Source: Enoplolaimus lenunculus (taxonomy: Eukaryota; Nematoda; Enoplea; Enoplida; Thoracostomopsidae). Taken from it: a stretch of DNA of 64,000 bases. Position numbers and translations under genes: made by a program. Each line of letters starts with the position of its first letter. The first letter of the stretch is position 1. The notes beneath the pieces are model-generated. The model saw only the letters and a program-made list of their open reading frames with translations. It did not search any database and had not been told where the DNA came from. Of this stretch, positions 11,042 to 22,713 are shown piece after piece. Where the stretch lies: the NCBI GenBank assembly GCA_030248215.1, contig JASANG010000295.1, positions 124,001 through 188,000 of the forward strand, read 5' to 3'.

Positions 11042-12587
11042 CGATTGCCCAATAGTGCCGTACACCGGACAGGAATAGGCCGGCTGGCCACTGTTCGGCC
11101 GGTTGACGGCCGGTCAGCGATCGGCCTTTAAATCAATAATTTTAATTAAATTTAGATTTCGATTCTAAATCTTCTAGCTGAAATCTGAAATGTTGCCTAC
11201 CGGTATCGTTATGATCAATGTTCAGCTTGAATCACTAGTTGAAACTTCTTTGCTTGCAGTAAAGTATTCTACACAACTCCTGTGGTGAGATAACCCGCTT
11301 CAGATGATCTGAGTTCCATTACCTTTTAGAAAAATATAGTGAAATCGTTCACTGGAGTATATATAAATATTTTTTGATAATAGTAAAAGGACGGATCATA
11401 TCACCTCAAATTTTCTCACCTATCAATGAGAATTTTAATATATACGTAAGAAATTTTTGTAGCTAGGTTAAACAGAAATGTGGTTAGTTTTAGTTTTAAG
11501 TTTTGTTTCTCTGTAACAGCTACAAGTTGTTCTGACAGTTTCACATTTCAGAATGGGTCAGGAGTCATTACCGCAAATTGTCTGAAACTGTCGAATGTAA
11601 ATAGAGCTGCAGGCAAAATTTTCAGGTGTAGGTGGGCCGGACTCAGTATACTTAATTAATTTGCAGAGTCCAAATGAGTCGAAATGACTAGTGAAACCCT
11701 CCTGGCTACGCCCTTGTTTGTTGTGTACAACTAAATTTACTAGGCTACCACCCCTAACCCCTGTTATTTCAAATCACCTTAAGCAGGAAAAGCGCCAAAA
11801 ACACAGTTATATACTTTATTAGAAATTTTAGCTATTCTAAAAAGAATTAAAATCTCAGAGGTAGACAGCCGACATTAGAAACCCCATTGTTACGCCCCTG
11901 TTTATTGTGTATTAATAAATTTATACATAAGCAGGTGTCTTTTGATCCCTGGTTTGCCTACGCTGCTCCTGCTTGTTTTTGTGACGGGACAGCAGGACAC
12001 CTTCAGCGTTTTATGGACCATTATTTTGATTATTAAACGTTTCGTTGTACCAATTGCATAAAAGGAGAGTGATCGGCAATATTTTGCGTAGATGACGTAG
12101 TATATTAAAATATTTAGAAAGCCAGAGGTGAGACGAAATTAGGTAGTTTAAATGATGTTAAATTCGCTAATTGTAGGAAATATTACGAAATCTTGGTAAT
12201 TTTCTCCTCAAAATTGTACCAAATGTTAAAACGAAACGCAATAAACATTGTATAAATGCGCAAAATTTTACAGCCGAAATGGCCTTAACCTTCGGCTGAA
12301 ATTCTGCCGCAGCCGGAGGCAGACTTCCGGTTGCACCCTTACTGCTGAACTTGTTCTTGGTTAACGTATATTTCACTAAGAGGTCGTTTCTTGTTAAATT
12401 ACTGAACCTAAAAAGATTGGTATAGCTGCTAAACGTAACGATATATACCATTAAAAAAAGTTTGATAATTTCTAAAATTTCTATATTGGACTGCCGGCAG
12501 CTGATGACCGGCCAGTCAAACGTTCCATATGCCGCGGGCCGCTCGGCCAGTAGAAAAAGTAGTTATCGCACAGCACGATTGCCCAAT
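11042..12587 (+). mobile_element. Non-autonomous hAT-like element (about 1.5 kb) with flanking direct repeats
   Basis: The 12-mer cgattgcccaat occurs at 11042-11053 and again at 12576-12587. Inside these, both ends are rich in ggccggyc motifs. The right end, read in reverse (taactactttttctactgg ... tggaacgtttgactggccgg), is similar to the left end of the element at 45965. No transposase frame is present. I infer hAT type from a TIR resembling agtgttg, which is weak evidence. Confidence 0.5.
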
Positions 12588-13497
12588 CGAAAACTTTGTT
12601 CCTAATTATTTTTTGAATTACAATTTAGACAGGTCGAATTTATTCATTTATTCATGAAGCTTGAATTTATTTAAATATCAAACATGTTTGATATTTCACA
12701 GTCTATGGCGATGGTTACGGGACTTGATTTACACCGTTTACCACTAAATAGAATTTGCATCGGTATGAGAAAGCGTTTTCAAGTCTAGAAATTTCGAGTA
12801 AGACCTTCTTTACGCGTGAATGTTTCATGCAGCTTAACCTTGCAGGTGCACGTTTTTTCAAGAATTCATTCGAAGAACCTGCAGTTGCAATTTAATTCAT
12901 GATAAATACACGCCAAGAATTAATTCATGTTTGAATCGCCCTACAAGTCTAATAAATTTATCTTCACTGCCTGAGCTGATAATTAATTTATAGGTTACGC
13001 TTTATATTGCTGTCGTCTTTAAATTATACAAATAAATTCATGTCAAAATTTAGAATGACAACGATGTTTCCTTGAAAATACTTGCAGCTGCAATTATATT
13101 TCGTGCAAGTTGTAGCTGTGCGTTATCGCTGCAAAAACTTGCACGTGTGAATAGGACTTCAAAGCGGATAACAAATTCTGACCGCGAGAGCTGTGTTTTT
13201 GTTGCATCGATTTGGGAATTACAAAGTTTCGCGTGCAAATTGTACACAATGCGATCACGAGTCAAAATGTCTGAACTATGTTTTTATTAAATTTGTCAAT
13301 TTGATTTATTTTATTTTGAGTTTATATGCTTGGAACAAGCGGGATCTGATTGCAATAAATACTGCTTGGAAGCTGTATTCCAAACCACTGTATATGCTAC
13401 CTATTAATTCTTTGGGGGTGTCAGAACTGTACGGTCGGGACGACCCTTTCCCCAAAGCACTGCGAATATTTGATTTTTCTCCTAAATTTCTCCGAAA

Positions 13498-13585
13498 GAT
13501 ATGGCCACGCCGGGAATTGAACCTCGGACCTCTCACTCGCGAGTCATCAAGCGCGCTACCCATTACACCACGCGGCCGATATCCT
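13498..13585 (-). mobile_element. tRNA-like SINE head or tRNA pseudogene
   Basis: Read on the minus strand it begins ggccgcgtggtgtaatgg (A-box-like) and contains gaggttcaattcccgg (B-box-like). A 7-bp acceptor-like stem closes ggccgcg with cgtggcc, allowing one G-T pair. The anticodon arm does not fold, so this is not a functional tRNA. A 126-codon open frame on this strand is a by-product of the repeat. Confidence 0.6.
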
Positions 13586-14464
13586 AATTTCCTCTCGTGG
13601 TATATGTGCTCGAGTATGTATGTATATGTCTTAACATTACACAGTCTGCACATACACAAGTCGCGTATATCCACAGGGGGCAACAAAATCTACAAAACCT
13701 CATTGCCGATGCTATGCTAGCCATCTTTTAAATCCGTTAGATGTTCTGGGCACTTCTACACCGTCTACCACTCAAAACGTTAAGCCCGAAAATAAGCTTA
13801 AGCCTACTAGAAAGCCTTAGTTATGAGACAATGAAAGTTTTGGTTTTCCACTCGTTATAGTTTAATGACTAATGAATGTTGCTTTTTAGCGCCAACAGTG
13901 CTAAAACATTAATCCTAAGCCTGAGCCTGCGTGCAAACGTAAGCTAAAAACTATTAAGCCTAGCAGTTTTGGTTTTTAAAACAGTCACTATAGTGGTTTA
14001 GTACCTAAATCACGGCTCTCCCTCTGAAATTTTTTGCATGTATAGCATACCGTAAAAATTGCCTTTCATAACTTTGGCCAGTCAGCCTTCTGTCAAAAAT
14101 TTCTGGATCCGCCGTTGTGTGCAATATGACAACACTAAAACTTGCGTTTACAATATATAACATGGAATTACAAAAATTGGTAAAACTTGTGTGAATCAAA
14201 CTTAAGCAGCTTATCGTGAGAAATTTAGAACAATTTATCATGCTTCTAGGCAGAACAATGTTGTGAAGGTTAGATTATAAACTGTTTATGTCTTGCCGGC
14301 GATGATTGATTTCATATTGTGTATATATGCTTTATTGTTTTTAGTACTTAATCAGTTACCTTTAGGAAATATTCAGAATTGCACACACAGTCAATACTGC
14401 ACATTTATATACACATTCGTTTAAATATACACTACGGCTGCAAAAGTCAGAATGCATATGAACG

Positions 14465-14850
14465 CCGGAATAACAGGGCCGTAATAGCACTGTACACTTC
14501 AAAAACGGTTAGTCAAATTGGCTTTCTCTGAAATAGGCTCTACGGGAGTACACAAAATGAGTCAAATTGGACTCCACCAGAGTCAAATTTGACTCACTTC
14601 GTCGCGCGTTTGATTCTAGCGGAGTCGAATTTGAATCAATTTGTGTAGCCCATAGAGCCTATTTCGGAGAGAGTCAATTTGACTTACCATTTTTTGCAGT
14701 GTACGCATACTCCTATCCTACGCTTAATCCTGAGTCTAGGCGTAAGAATGACCTTGTACCTGAGCCTAAAAGCCAAAAAATAGCCTAAACCTAAACCTTA
14801 CTCTATTGCAGTCTCACAACAAACCAAAGTAGGCCCTGATCATTACATGC
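14465..14850 (+). mobile_element. Telomere-motif element (family C) interrupted by a foldback element
   Basis: The left end ggaataacagggccgtaa and the right part (aacctaaaccttactc then tgcagtctcacaac, ending cattacatgcgcccgcc) match family C. They are separated by the 213-bp inverted-repeat element at 14492-14704, which therefore inserted later. Confidence 0.65.
14492..14704. mobile_element. Foldback (long inverted repeat) element
   Basis: The left arm gtacacttcaaaaacggtta and the reverse complement of the right arm (gtacactgcaaaaaatggta) align for about 90 bases each. Shared motifs include agtcaaattg, ctctgaaataggctcta and gagtcaaattggactcc. The centre is short. There is no coding content; MITE-like. 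Confidence 0.75.
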
Positions 14851-15468
14851 GCCCGCCATATGAGGCGTAAATAGGTAAGTCGTACGAGTGTACGAAAAAT
14901 GCGAGCAAATCCTGTGTATTTAGTGTTACTCTGCGCTTGTGCCAAAAAATTCAAAAGTATATTTGCTGACAATAGTTTTGTTTTGGTGGAATGAGAAATA
15001 AGAAATTTATATAAATTTTTTGTTAGTCATTTGTTTTTAGCAATAGCCTGGCTGAACTGCCTGATTCAACAATATAACATGTGTTGTTTTTACAGATTTT
15101 TTCCGATTTTCAATTTTCGATTAAACCACCATCTGTAAGTTTGATATAAAGATCAGAAGAAACTTACTGGTTCAATTTTAAAAGTGTCTGTATACGACAA
15201 TACTCTAAGTCAACGGCTTTATTATGCGCTCAGCGTTTGTTGCGAAAAACCACACCTTAGTGCATATCTATGTTTTAAAGTCACATTATTTAAATTTTTA
15301 TTTCATCAGCGCAACATTTTGCAGCTATTTTCTTAGAAAACACATTGTGATCTTTAGACGAACAGTTTCCGACGCAAACGTTTGAAATTAAGCCGCCGTT
15401 AAAGACAAAATGCATTTAGTATATAACCTGACCTGGCTTGAGCTACACATCAAATCACGTTTCACACA

Positions 15469-18400
15469 TCACCTCCTATTTTTTGGCTTGAAAAAGTTAA
15501 CTGCCCTCTGCCAAATAGCACGGGGCGTACGACTATCTGTTTTTAACCGTTCCTTCGTATCCGCTCCACGAACTACAGCATATTCGTTTAACGTCGCAAA
15601 AGCATAGTCTGTGCTTGGTTGTTTGGAATTGTTTGCTTGTCGGAACCCCTCAGATTTCTTCCAGCCAGAAAACTGTGGCTTAGTTACTCCGCGACTGGCC
15701 TCAGTGGTTTGTTGATGCCATCCTAACCGGGCCATAAGACCTGGTTTTGCTGCAATTTGTTCGCCGATGTCGGTAATCGGATCTGAATGCTCATCTGTGA
15801 CTTCTAGTTTTCGCCGAGGGCCTATGTTAGCCTGCGATCTGCTTTTACCTATTGTTAAAACGTCTTTAGGTTGCCTGTCACCGTGGATGAAGTATGAACT
15901 AGAAGAAAACGAAACTCTAACGTTATAAAATCTCAAACGTTTATGAAAAATCAAAATTTTAATGTTTTATAATTAATGGTCAGGTTTGTTTTGAGACATT
16001 TTAGAAGTTTTATTGGTTACAAAAGTGTAGACAAACTTTAGACAATTTTCCCAATCACAGCTGAAATGTAGGAGAGAAATAGTTTTGTTCGTTTTCTGCA
16101 CTTGCATGTTATGTTCAAAATACCGTTCGAAAAACTTGCAGCTGCAAATAATTCATTAAAACTCATAGCTATTAATTTAGTTCAGATGTGTGAATAACCA
16201 TGCAAGTTCAGTGACTTTATTGCAGCCGTTTTCAACGTCTGAATGAGGAATTACGTAAACAATGTTTTTAAAACGTTAAAACCTCCAAAGCATAAAAGCG
16301 GTGTAGTAGAGTCGTGCTTTTCATTTAGGGAGTTGACGCCTCCTTGAAACTCTTCAAATTGCATGGGACTCTTAAAGCTGAATAGGGGTCATTGCTAAAC
16401 CAAGCCCCTGCACTAACCGCTTTTCATAATTGAGTGCAACTTTTAAAAAATTGGAAGTTTTAGCTGTTCTAATAATGAATTGTTCAATGCCGGGGCATTT
16501 GGGCGCAATAGCCACATCCTGCTTAGGGTCTTCAGTGACAAACTTAAATAAAAATAAAGCTTTGCTTACATTAATATCCATTTCAACCAGTATTAACCAA
16601 TGGTTGCAAATATTTTCGGAATTTTCAGGTAACATAGAAGGACTACCATAATATTTAAGCTTTCATTTACTCATTTAGGTTTTCTGTTAATAGGCTCAAG
16701 CTTTAACTTTTAAAGCTGACTTTGGCTTTGGCTTAAGCTTATGCTTGTGGGGAACCGTACAAAAGCCGCTTATAGCGTATTCAACAAAGAGATAGCGTGA
16801 TATATGTTATGATAGTTATGATAACACTAGACCAGCCCTAATTCAGTTAACGAAGAAAAACATTAATCGTCAAGAAACCCTGCTCTCAGCTGTCATGAGC
16901 TGCCTAAATTATACACACTTCACAATCCTCCTATACATGTTAACAAGCAGCCCTGAAAGGGTCAGAGAGACGGGGTACGCATGTTCTGTATGAACAATTG
17001 TAGAAAACTCAATATTAAACAGCATGGGGTGCACAATTATACGTAAATTACTCGATACTGTTGTTCCGCAAGATTTAAGAGCCCTGCATGAAAATTGTAT
17101 CCTTATAACAGACGAATAATCGAATAATTTTGTTCGTTTGATCGCGCAACCCTAAAGACCTGAGAAGCAGAGTGCAATTGGAGCTGAAAAATTTCGGCGC
17201 TGGAGGTATACAAAAGTTGCCTGGGACGTGGAAAAAGTCGTAGCCGTAGGTGAATCCTTACGTGAAACAAAACTAGATAGTGAAAATAATGTCTAGTTTT
17301 CTAATTTTAATAAATATCGGCCAAGATTTGCCAAAAATCTGATGTTAGGATAGTTTTTTAAGCAATTGCGTCAATTTTTTCATAAAATTATACCATTACT
17401 TGCAGCCAAACGCTCCGAACGACAAAAGTTTTGTAAACCTATGAAAAATTTCACTGCCGAAATTGCGGAACCTCTGATATAAATTCTTTCGGAACCCGAG
17501 GTCAATGATCTGCAAGAGCTGAGGGCAGAGGTAGGGCTACAATTGGTGGATCAATAGGTGCTAAAAGCGTGCAATTTGCCACCACTCTTCAAATATAGCG
17601 TGTTGTTGCTTGCTTAACGTAGCGCGATATTCAGTATGACGTTTTGCGTACACCGTTAGAAACAAACCGTTTCGTTGTTCACATGAACTTTGTAAAAATG
17701 TATCTCTTCCAAAATTGTCATTGCACTTTAAGCATGGACATGGTACTGTGACACCATTTCAAATATCAAATCCGCCTCCACCAAGCATCCCATTCGTAAA
17801 CCAACCTGTTAGCCCGCTGCTCCAAAATGTAATACCTGCAGCTATCTAATAATTTAAGTCTGATACAGTACAAGCATATATATGCACCGTACACGAACCG
17901 AACATACATAATAACTATTGCTTGTGTTGTGAATATTATTGCACATGCAACCAAGTTGGGATAAACATGCCAATTAGACCTCAATTGCAAAATCTGTACC
18001 CAAGAATTATCTCATTTTAATAGAGACCGCCTTCAGGCCGTCTCAAAAAGGTGTATATATGTTGATATAAAGATATGGGTTACGGACAATTTACAAGCGG
18101 GCCACAAATTTGTTAGGAGGTCTTTGCGTAGTTTTAAATACTGGTTCTATGAGCTTTATGTTTGAACGGAAAAAATTGTTCAGGAAGCATGTATGTTTGC
18201 GAATAACCATACAAGCGCGGTTAGAAACCCTTCTAGACCGACCTCGCTTACGTAAACACAGCTTCAGACGTAACAAACCATCCTGCATATTGTGGTTGGT
18301 GCCAGATTTTGATCGGATCAAACGTTTGAGCGTCGTTGCCTTCTGGAACATAACAACATTGCAACAAAAACCGATACGTCGCCTCTTTTGATACGTCAAA

Positions 18401-19183
18401 ATCTATCGTCGAAGCGTCGGCGACAATCGTGAATTCGAGACCTTTTTCGTCAGAAGATAACACTCCAATGTTAGGTTTTACCTGAAATTTTGCGACAGTT
18501 TCGATTGATCAACATAGCTGTTTCACACTTTTTCGTTCATTTTCAAAGTTTCAACGCTTAGTCATCGGGTTAGATAATGGTCGGTAAAGGGCCTTTGCCA
18601 CGTTTTCAAACCTGCAGTTGTATTAAAATAAGTAATTTTCACTGGAAGCGACTGCCATACGGGATTTGGCCAATGTTACTTTTAGGGGCGTAACATTAGA
18701 TTAAAGCGTATTCCTAAGCTTAAGCCTAAGCCTAAGCGTTCCAAAAATGTGTTCCTAAGCCTAAGCCTAAGCCTAAGCCTGAGCAAAAAAATGTAATCTA
18801 GAATCTAAACCTACTCTTTTATGGACCCACCAGAAAGCTGGACGCCCCTTAAAGTAACATGGTTTGTAAAATCGAAACAAGATTAAAAGAATGGCGTACA
18901 TAATGTTAAATTTAATTCTTGTACGTTTCGGCCCTTTCGTTTTCAAAATATTCAGATCCAGGCATTATTTAGGTTCATACTTTTAGGTTTAAGCTTGTGG
19001 AACAAAAGTGCACATATGCCTTTTAAGCTTTACTTTAAATATTCGAGGATGAGTGGCTTTGATTCGGAAACAAACGTCTTTAATCGATGGATTTTCGATT
19101 CGAACTTCCGCTTTCCATGTGTTCTTTGACTTTTTGAAAACTACAAATCTTGGCGATGGCAAAATTGTTAATATTTCGGTCAT
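15469..19183 (-). CDS. MSP (VAP/major sperm protein) domain protein with a basic C-terminal extension
   Basis: Three exons: 19183-19034 (ATG at 19183), 18481-18252, 15898-15469 (stop TGA). Phases are 0 and 2, and the total of 810 nt gives 269 residues. Residues about 3-112 form an MSP/VAP domain: LTILPSPRFVVF, NPSIKDVCFRIKATHP, then KPNIGVL (the signature 'rPn.G.l') split at the first intron, and TYRFLLQCCYVPEG. Residues about 128-269 are a low-complexity, Ser/Lys/Arg-rich tail ending FKPKNRR, with no transmembrane anchor. MSP-domain proteins include the cytoskeletal nematode sperm proteins and the ER-anchored VAPs that bind FFAT motifs. Lacking a TM helix and carrying a tail, this one is neither classical type. 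A possible AATAAA lies at 15302-15297 (minus). If the second exon were not spliced, an in-frame TAA right at the donor would give a 127-residue protein, the length of classical MSP. Confidence 0.82.
15899..18251 (-). other. Second intron of the MSP-domain gene
   Basis: Donor GTAAGC at 18251-18246 and acceptor TTCTAG at 15900-15899. It contains a fragment of the family E element (near 16090-16210: cgaaaaacttgcagctgcaa) and a reverse telomere-motif block (near 16650-16745). No further coding exon was recognised. Confidence 0.5.
18680..18850 (+). mobile_element. Telomere-motif element copy (family C)
   Basis: It contains two runs of near-perfect ctaagc units (each three or four hexamers) separated by gttccaaaaatgtgttcc. 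The family 3' motif cctactcttttatgg follows. It lies in the first intron of the MSP-domain gene. Confidence 0.65.
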
Positions 19184-22100
19184 ATTTATATTATTATATA
19201 CCGCCGAATAATGTAGCGATCAACTAATTGGTGCTGAAATGTTTGTGATTATTTTCAAAGTTTATTCATCACAAGGCGAAACTTCTCGGAGGTGAAGCAA
19301 AACAAAATGTCTTGCTTAAAATGATGTTAAAATCATTGCATTGAACAGAGCAGCACATAATGTGGTCAACCTTTGATTTTAAAGTTCTTTTTGGATAAAT
19401 CGTTGGCATTAATACACAATCAGAATTATTAAAAACCAACACAACCTTCACAGAAAATTTTTTACACCGAAATAGCGGGAACCTGTGACGAAAATTTTGA
19501 CAGAGCCGAATTCCAGTGGCGGTGATTGGATTGATTTTCTGCCGGAGCCGGAGCAAAGGCAAATAATTTAAGTGTTACTCTCATTTTAGATATCTCTTAA
19601 ATATTTTTCGTCTGTGTGTAAATTGAATGACGATTATACAAGCCAACAATGGTAAATGCAACTTGATGTAAAGTAGCATTAAGGGAAACGCTGCTTGCAG
19701 TGTGATCGACCATTGTATAGGAAATTCAACTGAGACAGTAAGCGAAAATTTATTGTATTTCAAATTTCAAATTCGTTTTGTAGAAAATTCATAGCGCCTA
19801 AAATCAAGTTGATACTAGCATCAATTTACTATCATAAGTTTTATGTGGTTTACCAACACTAATTGAACTTTTATCATGTAGTTCAATAAAACATGGAGAC
19901 CCTGAAATGATCACATTGGCATGCTACTTATTGCTCCTTGATTATTCTTTTATTGTTCAATTGTTCCTATTATAAATAAATGTTTTTAGCTCCCGCCGTG
20001 AAAAAGTTTCCATCTCACAATATTTCACGTTCGTTCAAACAAAATGTAGGAAACCCCTGTGATTTGAAAGAATACTAAGTAGAATAGGGGCTGTCGCCTC
20101 TCAAGCCCTTCCGCACTACGATGTTCACTTACCTAAGCGCCTAAAGAGTTACAAACTACTTACTTGTGTAATTTTAGCTATTTCAATAATAAAATACTTA
20201 GTGCCCCAACGGCGCATGGAAGAGGCAGCTTCCATCCTGCTTAGTATCTTTGCTAATTGCAGGGGATCAGGAGGCAGCAACCCCGTTGAGAAACAAAACA
20301 AAATTTACGCAAAAATTTTTGCACTAGAATCTAATATTTAAAACAGGAAAACAAAATATTTTTATGTTACTAGTAAAACAGTCCCTCCGCATTTGCGTAA
20401 TGCGGAAGGTAACTGAACCCCTGCAATTTCAAAGGACCCTAAGCTGGATGGTAGACTCTCGCCTATCAACCCCCCCACTAAGCAATTTCTTAATATAAGA
20501 ACAGTTAAGGTTTTAATGAAATATATACGTTTGTGAGTCTTGGCACTCTAGTATGCGAACCGCTTAGTGCGGGGGCTTGGGTGGGCGGTGTATTCTCTAT
20601 CCTGCTTAGGGTGCCTTGAAATTGCGTAGTGTTCAGGAAGGTACAGCCGTCCTGTGTGACCATACTACACTACGCCATCAATGTGGGGGAATTTATCGAT
20701 TTAAACTAGTGTGTGGGGGGAACTAACCAACTTATATAGTGAACCAAATAAAGACGTGGAGACTGATATTCTCTTTGGCCTCTCCGGGGATACGCCCCTC
20801 GATATTTTGTTCAGAAAGCTTTTATGCGATCTCATTAGTTTGATTTTGGATTCTATCCATTTTAGGATTCTAGTTAAAAACATAGGCTCCTGTTATATCA
20901 AACGCGAAATAGGGACCCCCGGTACTTATTACCATCCCCTCTTCATATTAGCGTCTCTACAGCACCGAACTTCTTTGTTGAGGTTGGGATTTAAAACTAC
21001 TGGGAATCTAAGACAAAATGTGTTTACCATTACCACTCCATCAATAAGTTTTACCTCGAGCCCGACGTGTACTTTAATGTTTGTTAAGATTTATTCTGGG
21101 CATACGCGTATTATTGTTAAAATCACTGCACAAGGAGTATTATTTTTGACAGCTAGAAGAGTATTGCTGCTTACAGTAAACTCCAAAGCTTCTGATTTCA
21201 GTTTTTGAGCAATGACTAAAATAATTTACATTGAAGGAAGATTATAGAGTTTTTACAGACAAAACCAACACTCTACTAACACTTTCCACCTAACTTGTTT
21301 TGGGTCTAGCTTATTTACGAAAAGCAGCCCTACTACTAGCGGATCAAGAGGCACCCGTCTAAAAAATTTTTGTGATAAAATGGTAAGGTGCCGACCTTAC
21401 AATTTTTCGCCGCTATAGCATATACATAGCGGACGGAAAAAATTGGGTTTCATAACTATTGCCAGCCCTCCTCAAACCGTCAGAAATTTCTGGATCCGCC
21501 GTTGAGCCCTGCACGCCATGGGTGGCGCTATAATTGTCGTGGAATTACGTCTGGCGCCAAAATTCTTTGTATAAAAATTGATATGTTTGTGCCATGCATC
21601 AATATATATGCGTTGCGGTATGGTCCCGGTTGGTGATGGCAGTGCCGGAGCAGACGGGGTTGCTCCCCCCTCAAACTCCAGGGTGATGGCCCCAAGCGTA
21701 GAAGTAGATACAAAATTTCTCGGTGTTTGATCGGGTTAGTTCGAGCTCACGATTGTGTTGTTTGATAGCTGTGATAACACACTTCCAGAAATAGGTTCAC
21801 GCAACAGTTGCAAAGAAAGTGAAGCCATCATAACAAAAATGAATCAGACTCCGCGAGCAGCGCGAAATTTTTTTGACATTTTCTTTAAAATTAACCAAAC
21901 AGCTCATATTTTAGGTAAAACATTTTTAATCTTCATATGCTTCAACCAGGGAATACAGTGCACGGCACACCTCACTCAAACTTTCTTTATTACCGTTCCT
22001 GACTTTTCCGTTTCATGATCAGTGTATTATCTTAAAGATACAAAGTAAGAATTTTTTACTAACCCTTTCTCACATGAATATTTTCAATTTGATATGAGAT

Positions 22101-22713
22101 GGAATTTCAAGGTAAGATTCGATCCACAGTCTCGCGGGTGGGAGGCGTTTACGATGACCATTTAGCTATAGGAGCTTGACGCTCGAGCCCGAGTAGGCTC
22201 TCACGTCTTGTGGAGATTTTGCACTGCGCATATACGTTAGAAATTTTAAACACTGCTCTCAGTGAGTGTATTGCTCGTACATTATTGTATCTAGTTGCTC
22301 ATAGTATGGTCTCAGTGAGTGTATTGCTCGTACATTATTGTATTTAGTTGCTCATAGTATGCTCTATGAGTGAAAGGGTTAAGTAAAATTGTAAACAAGC
22401 GAACGTAGCGAGCGAGAAAACTTGTTAGCATTTTTAGCAACCATGCGATCATTTTAAAGTCTGTGTAGTGTCTAAAACCATTTAATTAATGACAGACGGT
22501 TTTTCTAAAATGTTAAAGAACATTAGCGATTGCAAACGAAAGTTTCATCATTTAGTCTGTGATCAAAAATTAATTGATTTTATTAGTGATCTGCAATAAA
22601 CACAAAATTTTCGGTATTTCTGAACGGAAACGAATACTGATTTTTCACGAAAACGGTATTTGATATTCGGTTTACACCCAGGGACAAATAGGTGTTCAGG
22701 ACAAAATGTACAT
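19184..22713. other. Intergenic region upstream of the MSP-domain gene
   Basis: The region holds the MSP-gene promoter region, several diverged repeats and two open frames that I do not accept as genes: a 165-codon plus frame at 20711-21208 and a 60-codon minus frame at 19581-19763. A reverse SINE copy lies at 22055-22380. A minus-strand AATAAA at 22584-22579 probably serves the Cys-loop gene ending at 22714. Confidence 0.5.
22055..22380 (-). mobile_element. tRNA-derived SINE copy (family B) with an internal tandem duplication
   Basis: It is the reverse orientation of the 56.6-kb copies: cacatgaatattttcaattt, agcttgacgctcgagcccga, and ctctcacgtcttgtggaga. At 22258-22365 a segment of about 55 bp (ctcagtgagtgtattgctcg and onwards) is present twice in a row. 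Confidence 0.7.

Larger units (their letters stand above)
9968..15468. other. Repeat-rich region between the GABA-A-like and MSP-domain genes
   Basis: The missing 5' exon(s) of the GABA-A-like gene should lie here, but none could be proven. Recognised contents are an element with 'cgtagcc'-type ends near 10040-10210, a hAT-like element of about 1.5 kb at 11054-12575, a family E half-copy near 13060-13170, a tRNA-like SINE at 13498-13585, and a telomere-motif element with a nested foldback at 14465-14850. Open frames in this stretch coincide with these repeats. Confidence 0.55.

Noticed and set aside
13306-13686. 126-codon minus frame and an overlapping 175-codon plus frame
   Set aside because: Both cross the tRNA-like SINE. 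The peptide RPRGVMGSALDDSRVRGP is the translation of the tRNA-like head.
19581-19763. Hydrophobic 60-codon minus frame with an acceptor-like start
   Set aside because: It was considered as an M4 exon of the nAChR-like gene. A far better M4 exon was found at 22935-22714.
20711-21208. 165-codon open frame on the plus strand
   Set aside because: No recognisable domain, no splice or polyadenylation context, and a composition like translated repeat DNA. Kept as unexplained rather than called a gene.
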